From the NCBI GenBank assembly GCA_022702545.1, contig JAHRBC010000001.1:2728001-2792000 (forward strand): a stretch of DNA of 64,000 nucleotides, read 5' to 3'. Every line of letters starts with the position of its first letter. The stretch's first letter is position 1. Made by a program: the position numbers and the translations under genes. Source of the stretch: Phycomyces nitens (lineage: Eukaryota; Mucoromycota; Mucoromycetes; Mucorales; Phycomycetaceae). This document shows positions 12,926 to 30,582 of the stretch, in pieces. Under the pieces are notes generated by a model. It did no database searches and was not told the DNA's origin. It saw only the letters and a list, made by a program, of their open reading frames with translations.

Positions 12926-15900
12926 GGAATTTAGATAGAGATGATCAAGAGGAACCTCAAGAGACCAGAAAGAATTGGATTTATATAATTTCTTTTACCC
13001 CAAATTTTTCATTTTATTATTATTGTATTTTTTATTAATGCTACGGATCTGGTTGTTCCGCATCTCAGTTTGGATATAAAAAGGTGCGTTGATTCTCACG
13101 ATAAAAGCCAAAATACAGCAATCTGATTGGTGATTAGGATCTTTGTAACTCAAATAAACAGGTTCCGCTTGCACTTTGTTACACATCAGTTTGTAGAATG
13201 ATTCAACTGAATGGGAAGACAAGGTGAAAATAGACTACATGGGCTGTTTATCAAAAGAAAAAAAAGAAGGCATTAGTGGATCATAGAAATTCCACACAAC
13301 CACCATGTGTAAGGAAAAATAACCAATTATCCTTTAACTTTCCCAACAAGAGAAGGAAATAGAGAATAATGGGAGCCACACTTTGGAATACAGGAATTTA
13401 GACACATATACATGTATTGTATTGATCTTTCAACCTTGTCTTTTTCCTTCCTTCTTTCCTTCCTTCCATTAAACTCCATTTAGTATCTCCAAAAGATATT
13501 CTTGTGCTTGAATGTGGTCCTGACCAGCAACCCCCACATTTAGTTTTCTGCCTTTCCCAGACCGCCGAATAATTGTGTAATTCATAGGATTCTAGACACA
13601 AGAGCCAAATCCTTCTTTTTTGCTGTCCTAAAAGTGGTCCAAGCATAGTAATAATAAAATTAGCATGTACACATGAATTACAAGCAAATAGACACTTGAT
13701 AATTTTCCAAAATCTAAATAATCATAATAAAAATAATTAGATTCTGGCATAGTATTTACAGGCAATTCCATGTGGCGCCATCTTTCTGTGAAGCCAAGGA
13801 AAGAAAATAAAATAAAAATACATTGAAATTTACATCAGCGCATGCTCATGTATGCGCATACCGTCATATTATTTCCAATTCAGCGTATACAAGGGTTATG
13901 GTTATAAATACACAAAGGTATATCAATTCCAAAAAGAGAGTCTTTTCTTCCAAGTTTATAAAAACAAACAAATAAATGTATTCTTATTTTATTAATAAAT
14001 AATAATAATAGTAAAATTTAAGAGCCTGTTCTTATTTCTTTTGGACGTAGTACAATATTTATACGCTTATAAAATTAAATACTTTCTTGAAACGTGGGTT
14101 GTCATGACTACAAATGAAATTGGAAAGGCTTACCATAGTAACCGGAGATCAAATAACCAATATGGTATTCATGCCAACTGTAGTCAATCAATGAGATTTT
14201 TTTTTCCCATTGTACTGTATCCTCATCAACCATTGGTCACTTGAGAGATTTTGCTTCTCAGTTTAATATGAAAAGCTGACTCGATTAAAAATGATTTCTT
14301 TGAAAGACAAAAGGTACTCCTCGGAAGAGATGAATTTTATATTCTTTTTAATGACAATAAAAGCCGTCATCAGGCATTATCAGACATGACGTATGCTTTA
14401 AGGTACAAATGGAAAACATATCAGTAAAGGGGCCATGAACAGAGACATGGATAAAATTAATATACATATATATATGTGTATATATACGAGTTGCTGTATA
14501 GTTTAGGTAAAACACTTGGTAACGAATATATACCAAAGTATCACGACTAGTAGAATGATTTGAGCAAGAAAAAAGTAGACGAAACTTTTTGTATGCAGTT
14601 GTGAGTCATATTTATCGTTTTACAGCACTTGTCATGGCCATGCCTAGAACCAACCTTGTACGAAAATGCTGGGACACCGAGTGTCTCGTTCCAAAAATTC
14701 AAAGAGGCAGAACTTTAGCATGCCTTGGCTTGCATCTGGGAAAACGTTTATCACTTATTGTCAAGGTCTTGAAAACATTTCCCAGCCTCATTATAGCCAT
14801 CATTATGATTTCAAAAGGCCTACATATACATGTATGCGAATAAGAACAAGTCAAACATCATAAGATTGTCGTATACAATCAATGCAAGATAAAACTAAGA
14901 TTAGATGTCTTGAATTGGACACCAAGTAGTCATTATACGATAGAGATAATAAAAAAAAGGGATCTAAGAGTGTTGAGGATTGTGCGTATTATGGTCCTAT
15001 TAATTTGACCCTAAAGTAACCAGAAAGTCAAAGCAAAGGTTACAAGTGCAAGATGTGACAAGTATGCCTAGAGTATGTAAGATCGTTCGACAGTACTTGA
15101 GATAATAAATATGAACATATTCCTTACTATATGCATACTTTATGAGTCTGGTAGATAGTAAAAGGTGGTAACTATACTGACGTTGAGTGTAGACAGTCAT
15201 TTATTTGCCATATTTTATACTTGTCATCAGATTCAGCAGTACAAAAGGTTGATACGGAATACAGATATTGCACCATGGTTCAGCAGATTGTAAAAGATAT
15301 TGAGAAAGACAATGGTTTGGCAGAGGTGCTTTGTGGTGTAGAATGGAGGTAAAAGAGCTGATTACAAAAGACAAGATAAAATAATAATAATAAAAAAAGG
15401 ACAACATGCAGGGTAAAAAGAGGAGACTTTCTATTGTTTATGAATATAACTAAATATCAGTCAATTTATTAGACATGATTATGCATTTCCCAGCAGTCAG
15501 ACAAGTGTGAATAGAAAGTGCCCCCCCTCCCCGATTCTCATAAAACAATGACAAATTACACCAATACAGCACATGCTCATTGTTCAATGTTCTATAAACC
15601 AATGCTCCAAAGGCCAGATGAAATACAAGACTCTCAACTGACAGCTGGGACCTCTTGGGAAATTGAGTGAATATCAACAGTCCTTTGGGACAATTGACTG
15701 CCATTGATCACTCAAAGTCGGGGAGGGGGAGGGGGAGGGGGGTATTCTTTTAAAGACAACAAATCACATTTATACCTATTCAAAGGGTCCAAAAAAGGAT
15801 TGGGGACATTACAGACCTGTGCATGTGTCGTTTTTACAAAAAGCGCAAGTTTTTTTGTAATTGCTTACATATCTCTCGATCGAATCAGTCACTTTATGTG

Positions 15901-17079
15901 ATACGCCAAGAAGTTCTGGCTCGTGTGTGGTATATTCCATAAAAGGCATTGTAGAGATCTGAAATACGATCTCAAGGTGTATCTGGGAAACTAGGTTTCC
16001 ACAATAGAATTAAAAGCACAATAATTGTCCAAGATTTAATATAGAGTGATACCGATTGCTCATTAACAAACAGATTTAATGACTGAAGCACACCATTAAA
16101 CATCAAAAAGTACAATCAAGCAAACCAAAGATATTCAAGAACCATTTTGTCACTGCTATTGTTTCTGTATTTTAATATACCGCACCTACAAAAATGTACT
16201 GCTTTTTTATTATTATTATTATCTCCAACACTTTTTGTACATGGTATGCTGCACCTCATTCATCTCATCCCCCTTATTAAAACAATAACAATAATAATAA
16301 CAACAGCAGCAGCAGCAGCAATAACAACAGCAGCAATAATAACAATAATAATAATAATCAAAAGGAAATATAGTAATATCCCCTTTTTCTCTTTGCTCTT
16401 CTGCTTTCAAAAAAGTCAAACAAACAAAAAAGAAGCATTTTTCTAGAGTGAAAACAATCGTTTCTTACCAGCCATTACTCATTACTTTAGAGCACCATCA
16501 GGGTGTAGATGGAATGCAACCAACCCAGACATCTTGGCTTCATTATCCCCCTTTTTTTTATTGCCTTTATATTCGCCGCTTCGATTCAAGCTTCTCTTTC
16601 ACAGGTAGCCCTAATACATCCCCAAAAATAATGACCTTTTATTTTCGCTCGCTCGTTCTCTCTCTTAATCAATATATTTCTTACTATCTTTTACTATTAT
16701 AGCCGAGCAACCTTAACTGACGACTCGCTTTATTCTGTATCCAAACAAACATATATATATCTATATATCCATATATATATCCATATATATATACTTGTAT
16801 ATCCTGGCTTCTTCTTCTTCTATTATTATTATTATTATTTCTGTTCTTGACTCATCTCGACCAAAGCAACTAGAAACAAAAAAAAACAAACAATTATTAT
16901 TATATTACTATTATATATTTATACATATTTATATTTTCTGTAGCCGTCCACACTTCCTTTTATATACATTTATACGGTTGCTGGTCAACTCCCTTTTTAT
17001 TTTATTTCTTATTTGTAGTTTTTTTTTGCATACCTTGTTGACTTCTTCATTTCAGGTACAAATCTCATCCACAAACCAA
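12926..17079. other. ~4.2 kb without a supported gene; low-complexity promoter side of the DYRK gene
   Basis: No intact gene is visible. Notable content: complementary C-rich (15524-15535) and G-rich (15720-15741) tracts, CAG/CAA/TAA triplet runs at about 16280-16358, and AT-dinucleotide runs at about 16750-16795. Pyrimidine-rich sequence follows towards the DYRK start. The last few hundred bases probably hold the promoter and 5' UTR of that gene. The TTTCAG at 17051-17056 could be a 5' UTR intron acceptor. Confidence 0.55.
16283..16358. repeat. CAG/CAA/TAA triplet repeat
   Basis: Mixed triplets, including five to six consecutive CAG units, AACAGCAGC repeats and (TAA)n. They lie ~750 bp upstream of the DYRK start in non-coding sequence. 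An ORF running through them encodes only homopolymeric stretches, so I treat it as a microsatellite and not as a poly-Gln exon. Confidence 0.7.
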
Positions 17080-17083
17080 ATGG

Positions 17084-22167
<5,084 letters not shown>

Positions 22168-22364
22168 ACACAAAAATATATAGCAACCGATTATACCCAA
22201 CAAATCAACATGACCATAAACATAAACATATAAACCCATCACCATTACCCATAGATTCTACTAAAGGCAATAAAACAAAAGAACACCCAAAATATTCTAG
22301 TAATATTTCCATACAATGGTTTTGTTCAAAACAAAAAAAACAAAAAACTAAATGTATTGAGCAT

Positions 22365-24291
22365 TCAAGGCTTTCCATATTTTTTATCCATCAGATTCTT
22401 GACTTGTTGGTAATCTCGGTCAAGCTTCTGTTTGTCGTTCATGCCTCTTCTTTCTCTATTGCGCTTTCTACCGTCGCCCAGCTTGACACCAAACTGGAAG
22501 GCACTCTTGGAGTAAATCTCGACAGTGTCCTTGTACTTTTGCCATTCTTCTTCATTATCAAAGTCCCATCGAGTCAACTGGGCCTTTTTGTTGCGATGGG
22601 TGCCTTGGTCTACAAGCGATGTTGGGACAGAAGGACCTTCATTCTCATCATCGTCCGAGGTACCATCGTATGCCAATGTACGTTGGCGGTCATCAAATGA
22701 AGTTGGGAGAGCAGATGTACTAAGACCGTACATATCCATATCATTGGCATCTGCATCAATCTCATCTGTTTGATAATCTCGCCGTCTTTTGGCAGGAACT
22801 GTGAGGGGTTCCTCATTATTGTCTTCCAGAGGTTGTGACCCAGGTACCGAGATATCCGATGCTGCCAAGGCACCACGACCCGTCGCCTGCGACAGGAGTG
22901 CAGATACTTGTTCTTCCCCCACGTCTTCCATTTCTACATCTTTGTCTTGGCCATCTTCATTATCAGATCCATCTGGCTGGAGTCCCTTGAAATAATCCAA
23001 TTTTCCATTCTCATCTACTTCTGTGCTCTTTTCAATAGCTGATTCATCCAACTGATAATCTCTTCCAGCATCTTCAAAGATATCACAATCAATTGTAACC
23101 ATTGGGTTCGGCTTTGATACTGCAGGCAAATATGTAGCAGCGGCAGCAGGTGTATACTTGTCCAAAGCCTTCTTTGCCGCGACTTCCTTCTCTGCCGCAC
23201 GCGCATTGGCCATGACTTGAGATACCTTGTTAATCACCAGTGTAGACTCTGCCTCCATATCCTCTGACCAGCCTGTCTGGCCAAGGCGACTGACACCATC
23301 TGTTTTGCTTCGTATGACACTGGTTGGGATAGAAAAGGCGTCGCGGAAATGGCCAACCTCATCAGCCAATTCAAACACAAACGCCATTCGACCAGGCACA
23401 AACAAATCATTTACTCCACCGGCCTTTGTCTCTGATTTGGATAGTAGATCAGCAATCTGTCTTGCCATTGCCGTGTGGGTTATAATAGATCCATCTTCTG
23501 CAAGCTCTTCTTCGTTGGTTGCAATCGACTCTCCTCTATCAATCTTCTCCAGACAATCGTCCAATTCATTTTCTGCTTCGACTTCACGGTGGATTTCATC
23601 CACCTGGGCCCGTTTGGACTCCAATTCTGTTCGTACTCGTTCCAAAAGAGTAAAATCGAGGCCTTTGACCAAATGGGTGTGATCTACATCACCACCCAAG
23701 TATTTTGACTTTTCATAAGCCTCTTTAGCATTAAGTGTGCTATCTTGTGTGATCAATGTATTACGAAGAACGTCTTCCATTGTTTGTACTGGTGCCTCTG
23801 CTTCAGCAGCAGCAGCAGTTTCTTCATTGCGTCGTTCGGCAGCACGATCGCGATATTTTTGTGGTTTACTCTCGTCGTTTTCGTCGCTTTCGTCGTCATC
23901 GTCTCTTTTCTCTGATCGTTCGAATCTGAAGAAGAAGAAGAAAAAAAGGTAATTGAGATGATTAAGTTGTGGAAATCTCCATCAATCCATCCATTCCTTT
24001 TTGTACCTTTTCTTCCTCACGGGTTCTGGTCTGGCAAATACAGCGCCTGTATCACGTCTATGATGTGTATATGCATAAGCGCATGAGCATTGGACCTCAT
24101 TTCACGTTGATTGATTACTTGCGGTGTTTTTGGGACGGGTGCTTTGAATCGAGAGACATGAGGTGTAGCACTGCCATTAGATGACGCACGAGGCGTCTGC
24201 ATGAGTTTACGAAAATCGTCTTGGCTCAGTCTAGTGATGGGTATGTTAATCTAGTTCTTATTTTTATTTTTATTTTCTACCCTTCACTCAT
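22365..24291 (-). CDS. IK: RED/IK-type spliceosomal protein
   Basis: My model has four exons: 24281-24291 (11 nt), 24096-24230, 24007-24057 and 22365-23925, giving 585 residues. The N-terminus MSEGLSQDDFRKLMQTPR matches the family signature TNEDFRKLLMTPR of human RED. Next come AVFARPEPVRKK, KYRDRAAERR and the core YLGGDVDHTHLVKGLDF, which is near-identical to the RED_N domain. FVPGRMAFV also follows the family. The C-terminus has RWDFDNEEEW, AFQFGVKLGDGRK and a final KKYGKP. RED/IK is a component of the pre-catalytic (B) spliceosome and works with MFAP1/SMU1. The long Arg/Glu/Asp dipeptide repeat of animal RED is missing, replaced by an acidic stretch. The first intron follows only 11 coding bases and the second is just 38 nt, so both need transcript support. 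Confidence 0.88.
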
Positions 24292-24792
24292 TGTATGTGA
24301 TGATTAACAAGTCGATCGAGATGCGTTTTTGTGTTTTTGTTTGTTTGTTTTCACTGAATTGAAACAGAGAGAGAAAGAGAGAGAAAAGGGCGAGGTTCGA
24401 AAAAAAAAGTTGAGGGATGTAAAGAAATAGTATTATTTTTCTACTGTATATTTTCGGTGCGAACAAGAAAATAATAATAATAACAGCAGCAGGAATGATT
24501 GAATATCCAGATAGCAAGCAAGATCACCCAATTGACACTTTTGCCAGTCTTTATAGACCCAATGTGTAGCGAAAGGCTATTTCAGTGGCTTGAGTTATGA
24601 ACCCATATTCATAAACTATAATAGCATTCGCAGACATCAAGTGCTGTTTTAATAGACATGGCCATTTTTTTCATATTCATTCTCTTGATCTGATTTGTCG
24701 CCCATGTTTAACTGATGTTTAGCTTAATTTTCCTGTTTTTCATGTAATGCCCAGCACTATTTTAATGTGTTTTAAGTTTTGTTTGAAATGAC
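24292..24792. other. Intergenic, ~500 bp
   Basis: Separates the start of the RED gene from the stop of the CID-RRM gene, both on the minus strand. It should hold the RED promoter and the upstream gene's 3' UTR. A purine-rich tract (GAGAGAGAAAGAGAGAGAAAAGG at about 24366-24390) and T-rich runs are the only features seen. Confidence 0.5.
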
Positions 24793-25776
24793 CTATTGGG
24801 AGTATGGAGATCTTCTTGCTGGAGAACGTTTCCTCGGTGAGCGAGATCTTCGACTGGATCTACCACGATAACCAGATGCTGGGCTACGGTCTCGGCTATG
24901 ATATGAGTCTGGGCTATGCAACATATGCCGCTCTGGACTCAAGTTGTGATTGTATTCGGATCTATCATTGTGGGATTCCCACGATCGAGGTGCCGGACTA
25001 CTACCTCTGCTTCTGCTTCTGCTCCTACTTCTGCTTCTGCTTCGATTTATGCGCCCGAGTCTATTTTTCAAGGAACTGGGGGCCTCCATACTTATTGGAC
25101 CTTTGTAGATATAGTCTGCTTCAGGTTCCTCTATCACGTATTGGTCACGGATAATGTGAGAGCCAAACCCGCCTATTTTTGAAGTCCTAAAGGCTTGAAT
25201 TTCATCACGTTGAATACGATCGAGCTTCACGATTGAGGTTCCATCTGCGATATTTACAACACCACAGGAAGGACCAAACGTACGAGTCCAGCTAAACTGT
25301 TGATGATTTTAAATGAAGAAAAAAGAAAAGACATTGAATTAGTTTCTCTGTTTTTCTCTGTTGGCTCTTTAAACTATTAAAGCAAAACAGGAGCAAGAGA
25401 GGAAATATACATGACATAGACGATCGTTTGGGACTAGTTCACATTAAACTTACCCTGATTTTGTCGCCATTAGGCCCAGTTTGGACTTTGGCGTTGATAG
25501 CTTTGACAGCTTCATCCCGTTTCGAGTATCGTACAAACCCACTTATCTTGACACCCATTGTTTTGACGGCAGTAAGCTAAGCGTGTCAAATAATTTATGA
25601 GCATAAAGAACTTTCAAGTGCTTAGGATCCTTTGAGCTCTGGACGTGCCTTTACAGATGTCACTCTGCCATACTTTGACATGGCTTTCTCGAGTTCGTCT
25701 GGGGTAGTTGATGGATTAAGGGGTCTTACAAAAACAGTCCTCGAGAGAACTATATACCAGCAATGTATAAATACAA

Positions 25777-25809
<33 letters not shown>

Positions 25810-28128
25810 TTTGGATCCTGCACCAAACTACTTGCCACAGATTGTTCCCCTTTCAAGACTAGGATCAAAGAAGGGATAGTTTCTTGGAATTGGATCCAAA
25901 CCTTCTCTTATCTTTTGTGTCGTTAATTGAGTGTTTCGTTTATCGGAATTTTTCTTTCCCACAGATAAAGTGGGATTTGTTGGTTTGGAAACCTTTCCTG
26001 CCACAGATTGTTTTTTCAGCAGATTGTCAGCCTTTGAGGCTTTTTCAGTGCTATTCAACAGTGCTCTTGGCGCAGAGGGTATCTTGGAACTCTCTTGTGC
26101 TGGAGACACTGACTTGGAGAAAGACAAGGGCCCCAACAAAACGGCCGATTGATCCAAATTGTTAGTGTTTTGATGTGAACTTGGTCCAGAAGACTCGTCA
26201 GAAGTGATCCTGATGTTTGGGGTACGAGATTGTAGCCCAATTGAGGGTGTTGTTGTTTGGCTTTTGATACCAATACTATCTATGTCAGGATATCTTGGGT
26301 AAGATTTAGGTGAGTCATTAGGGAGCCTTTCGAAACAGCTGTCTACAAATGATTCGATTTGTTTTGAGAATGAGGCAGTATAGGGTGATGAGGATAAACC
26401 AATCTTGGATGGTGTAAAAATAGATGATATTGTTGATTCCTTGGAAGTCCCCTGTAACTGTGGAGGATCTAACCAGGATACGGGAGTATCGTGATCCACA
26501 GCCGTTTGTTTAGGGTGCTGAATTGTCCATTTTGCAATCATGTCATCATCATTATCATCAGAGGGTTTGACTGGTTGTTGGGCAGGAGTATCTAATGGTT
26601 TATTATAGCCTTGGTCGTTCTCCAAGTCTGTTCGTTCAGGAGATGGACTTGGACCCTGGAAGGTGCAGTTGCTCATTGGGCTGGTCGATAGGTGGTCTTG
26701 ATGGTCCATGTAAGGATCATGATAAAACTCCTCTTCCTCTTCATCTTCTGGCAAGTAAGGTGGTGTTCTTGGACCATCATATTCTTGGTTATCTTCATGT
26801 TTAACTGGACCAAGTGGCTCATATTCTTCTTCATTGTTGGTTTCAAGTCTGTCACTAGATTGATGCTCCTGGGAATCAGCGTAATATTGTTCTTGGTAAT
26901 TGGCAGTTTCTTCATAGTACGGGTTGATTTTGTTGTTCTCTTCATGTGTCTCTGACTGTATTGAACTGTATAGTGCTTGGTCTTGTTCTTGGTCTTGGTC
27001 TTGGTCTTCACTGTCGTCATACTCGTCTTCAATTGGCGGTGTTTTTGGGCCATCGTATTCAACTTCTTCATGGTTCTGGACAAAAGGTGATGTAATGTTA
27101 GTTGATCCGACTTGGCTGTTTTCTGCCTGAACGGGGTCGTTGTTTAAAGCTGTGGTGTCTAATGTCCAGCGTGCTCGCTGAAGTGCTTCTGCTAATAATT
27201 TTGCGGTTGCTTCGGTTGGTGCGGATGCCAAATTGCTCATTAACTGAGCTATAGTCAAAGGCACTGCAACTAAGGGTATTTCTGCAGATTCGCTTTCTCT
27301 GGCTGGTGAGATTGAATGTCTTTTTTTCTCTGGGCCAAGTTGCATGGCAGGTTTCTTGACTGAATTTACTATACAGTTTGTTTTGGTTGGTTTTAACATT
27401 GAGCAATATTATGGTGCCATTTTTACCCGTCGATTCAGATTTGTCATTGGAATCCTGGCAACTGCTGGAAAACAGAGTGTGTTTGAGATGAAGAATATCT
27501 TCTGGATGATATATCTTTGTCTCATTCCAGATGTCCAAAACCCTGATTACTTTTTCCTAGCGATAGGCAGGCTGTCAAATGCATGCTTTAATCCACAGGA
27601 GACCCAAAGCATCTTGCCATCCTATTTCTGCAGAACCCCCCTTTTTGCACCTATGCTTATATATAGGATGGTTATGAAACATAGACTTACCTTTTCAACA
27701 GTCGTGCAATCACTAAAAACACCCTTGAAGATGTCGTTTCTAAACAAAACAGAGAATGTCTTTAAATAATTCTCCAGAGCTTCTCTTCTGCTTGGATCCT
27801 TGCGAGCCATCTTGGCAGCCATTCTGGATATGGCATTGATTACATAGAAGCCAGATAGCCTGTATTCAGGCTGTGCTCTCTTCATGAACTTGAGAATAGA
27901 GCGGATGATGGGAGTGCTGTACTAATCGGTCAAGATACATTTTTGTTAGGAAAATAAATACTTGTTTCTATTTAGCTGTCGTATGCTATACTGTGGCTCC
28001 CATACCTGAGCGTGGGCCATTGCCAAGTCTTGGAGAGTGGTTATCTTGGAGGCAGAGACTGGGAGTCTCGAACCATAGATGGAATTTAGCTCATTCTCAA
28101 ACACTGCTGGATTGAATGGATGTGACAT
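24793..28128 (-). CDS. Nrd1/Seb1/SCAF-like RNA polymerase II CTD-interacting and RNA-binding protein
   Basis: Seven exons: 28006-28128, 27691-27921, 27427-27556, 25832-27368, 25655-25739, 25454-25576 and 24793-25296, all in phase, giving 910 residues. Residues 1-~150 form a CID (CTD-interacting domain): YRLSGFYVINAISR and KVIRVLDIWNETKIY are its typical helices. The middle is acidic and Pro-rich and contains the repeated motif EYDGP(K/R)TPP. Residues ~674-743 form an RRM (TVFVRPLN, then ISGFVRYSKRDEAVKAINA). After it, WTRTFGPSCG to IEEPEADY resembles the conserved block after the RRM in Nrd1 and Seb1. The last ~90 residues are RS/SR-dipeptide-rich. The family binds phosphorylated CTD and nascent RNA to direct termination. 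The exon 4/5 junction is uncertain: GTAGTT to CTCGAG is my choice and GTGGCA to TATATAG is also in phase. The RS tail is more like metazoan SCAF proteins. Confidence 0.85.
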
Positions 28129-28648
28129 GTTGGAAAGAGATGCGATCTAAACAATTTCTGAGGGTAGGCAATACATTTATAAATTGAAATTCAACACCTT
28201 TTTAAGAAGAGTACATCTGTTATTTTAAAGTGCCCGATAAAAAAATAAGGGAATTTGGGAAAATGTCAAAAGTCACAAAGCTAAACTCGAATTGACGACG
28301 AGCCAATTTACATCCCAGGACTCTTGCATTGTCTTTAGCTCAACAGACCAATTGGTTATACCACAATAAATATACTGAATTTGTACAAAATACATTCCAA
28401 AGACACCATTCAATACAACCTATTGATTCAATTGATAGATTCAATTGATCCTTTACTGACAATAAACCACTGCAAATCAGTTTTCATCATGCCAGGATCC
28501 CCCCACCCAAGAGATAAAGGCATGGTTATATATATATATACGTATATATATTCTGGGCACCACACAGGCATTTATGACCAAGACTAATAATTGTGTCTCC
28601 TTCTTTTTGTTTGTTTTTTGAATATTCTGATTCTGTATTTATTTATTA
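28129..28648. other. Intergenic, ~520 bp
   Basis: Lies between the start of the CID-RRM gene and the true stop of the UBXN4-like gene. It contains AT-dinucleotide runs near 28525-28548. A tRNA-like stretch at about 28290-28365 does not fold properly (see rejected items). Confidence 0.5.
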
Positions 28649-30582
28649 TCATTCTTGATTTACAGAATTACCATTATAGGTTTCTCGATTGGCAGAATCA
28701 GTAGACCTCAAGGTATTCACGGTCGACGGAGAGCTCCTTGTGATAGATATGTTAGTCCAAGTAAATCACAATAGTTCCAATACTTACGGGTTGTGTGTTG
28801 CACTTGGTCCACCCAAGCGTTGACCACCTCCTTGCTGGTATGGGTTCGTGTATCCAGTGGTGTTTCCAGGTTCGGCAGGGAATAAGGACCCCAGAGCACT
28901 TGATATTGTAGTACCTACTGCACCAGCAGCCTGGTAAATTGTACCTGTGGCCGAATAGACATAGTCCATCAGACCTCCCCCGGCTGCTGGAGCATAGGCA
29001 TGACTGACATTCTTAATTGCCTTCATAATGATCGTTCCACTTGGACAGAGATCCAGTTCAGCAAGCGATCGTTCTTCATCTCCGATACTAAACTGTCTTG
29101 TAGGGAACTGTGCCAACAGCTTGTATGGCTGATCACCATCACTACGATGCTAGAAACAAGACAATAGAGCATTAATATATTTGTACATATATCCAACATG
29201 TACTATGTACCTCGTCAATCCAGCCCTGAACATTCGACAGCTTATCGGTAGCTTTTATGGCACAAGATATCAATTGCCAGTGTTTAGACCAATTTATCCT
29301 GCCTACCTTGAAATGTATTGCGAAGAGTAGAGCCATCAAGTTGACGGATACTAAGCTTGCTTTGATCGCTGCTTTGTCTTTTTTTTTCCCAATATCGACA
29401 ATACACTTAATACATGTAGTGGATCGTCAATTAACCTACCTTGGCTTTGGTTTGTACTCGGGAGTCTCTACTGTAGCCTTGGGTTTGGTCTGTTTGCTGG
29501 CTGCTTTGTCAGCTCTGTCGCGTGCAATCTGTTCCTTTACTCGCTTCCTGTGCTCTTCTTCTTCCTTTTTTTCCTTTCGCAGTTTATCAAAGTATGCCTT
29601 GTTCTGCTGATCTTCCAGACTTTCCTTTGTCTGCTGGTTTGTTTTACCATCTTCACGTCGCTTGAGCTCTCTCTCGTGTGCTTCCTTTTGGCGCAAAAGA
29701 GCTGTAAATCATGCAACCAAGCCATTTATTTCCAATTACCCGTTTTTCTTTTTCTTCTCTCTTTTTCTTGGCTTCTTCAATCTGACGTCTTATCCTAGGC
29801 AGCAAATCCAATTTGAATAATCATTGTCCTAGACCACAAACACCTTCTTACTTTTCTTTTTTTTGAGTGTCTATGACAGCGTTGGGTAAAGGTGCTGCTG
29901 AGGGTGCTGCTGAGGGTGCTGTAGCCGTAATTGAGGCGGGAGTTGGTGTTGTGGGTGTGGGTGTCGATAGAGGAGTTGGGGCAGGAGATGGTAGCTGGCT
30001 CAGGGTATCCAACTTTGCGATCATTGCCTCGGGTGTGATATCCTCTGTACCAAAGTCCTTTATGATACCTTGCCTGTACAGAGACCTGTAAGAATCCGCT
30101 GACCAATACTCTCTCACTTACTTTATGAAATACACAATAGGAATATGGTAGGTTGGGTCTATGATAATTCCTTGTGATGTAAATACACACGACAATTGGC
30201 AACCATGTGAAAAATAAGACTTACACAACTGACTAAATAGCTTTGCGTTATCAGAATCCTTTTCAAGTTTCAAGGCAACCGTTTGTTCGGCCAGTTGTGC
30301 TGACACCTGTGATGACAATAGTAGATAGGTTTATACGCCTAAAATAATGTGGTCTATGGTTAATGTCTTACATTCGGGTCTTCCAAAGTCGTGCTTAGTT
30401 GATTGCTTTGAGGAGAATCGTCTATAATGATGAAGGTAAGATTCCGACCAAGATTCCTGTTTTAATACAACTGTTGACTAACCATAAATATAAACAAACA
30501 AAAGGCAGTTCCTGGTGTTTACTCTGGACACCGCTTCACCTATGGGTCCTTCAAACCAAATACTACTAGGGATTGATGCCAT
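28649..30582 (-). CDS. UBXN4: UBXN4-like (erasin) UBX-domain protein, ERAD cofactor of Cdc48/p97
   Basis: Eleven exons in consistent phase: 30483-30582, 30372-30421, 30225-30306, 30122-30158, 29852-30085, 29740-29794, 29440-29684, 29307-29377, 29211-29251, 28788-29149 and 28649-28736, giving 454 residues. The N-terminal ~120 residues have the thioredoxin-like layout of UBXN4 (SIWFEGPIGEAVSRV, then YPTYHIPIVYFIK). An Ala/Pro/Thr linker and a Lys/Glu-rich coiled-coil segment follow. The UBX domain (~268-350) starts KLSIRQLDGSTLRNTF and carries the p97-contact loop FPTR. A small/hydrophobic stretch (AGAVGTTISSALGSLF) may be the membrane-associating part. The C-terminus YNGNSVNQE resembles the YNGNST-like end of animal UBXN4. 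The last exon is reached only if the GTAAGT at 28787-28782 is spliced, because unspliced reading stops at its TAA. The protein should act at the ER membrane. Confidence 0.85.

Noticed and set aside
16147..16446. Frame through CAG/CAA triplets that could encode poly-Gln or poly-Ala
   Set aside because: Every frame of the repeat is open, and the flanks are homopolymeric with no start or splice context. Treated as a microsatellite.
23227..23682. 151-codon plus-strand frame opposite RED
   Set aside because: The minus strand has clear RED family sequence over the same bases, so this is a shadow.
27098..27538. 146-codon minus-strand frame starting MDIWNETKIY
   Set aside because: Its first part is the real CID exon (27427-27556). 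The remainder is read-through of a 58-nt intron into the wrong frame of the next exon.
28290..28365. tRNA-like stretch (TTAGCTCAAC, TTGGTTATACC, CTCGAATTG)
   Set aside because: Pieces resemble D- and T-arm consensus on one strand or the other, but no orientation gives a paired T-stem, acceptor stem and anticodon loop together.
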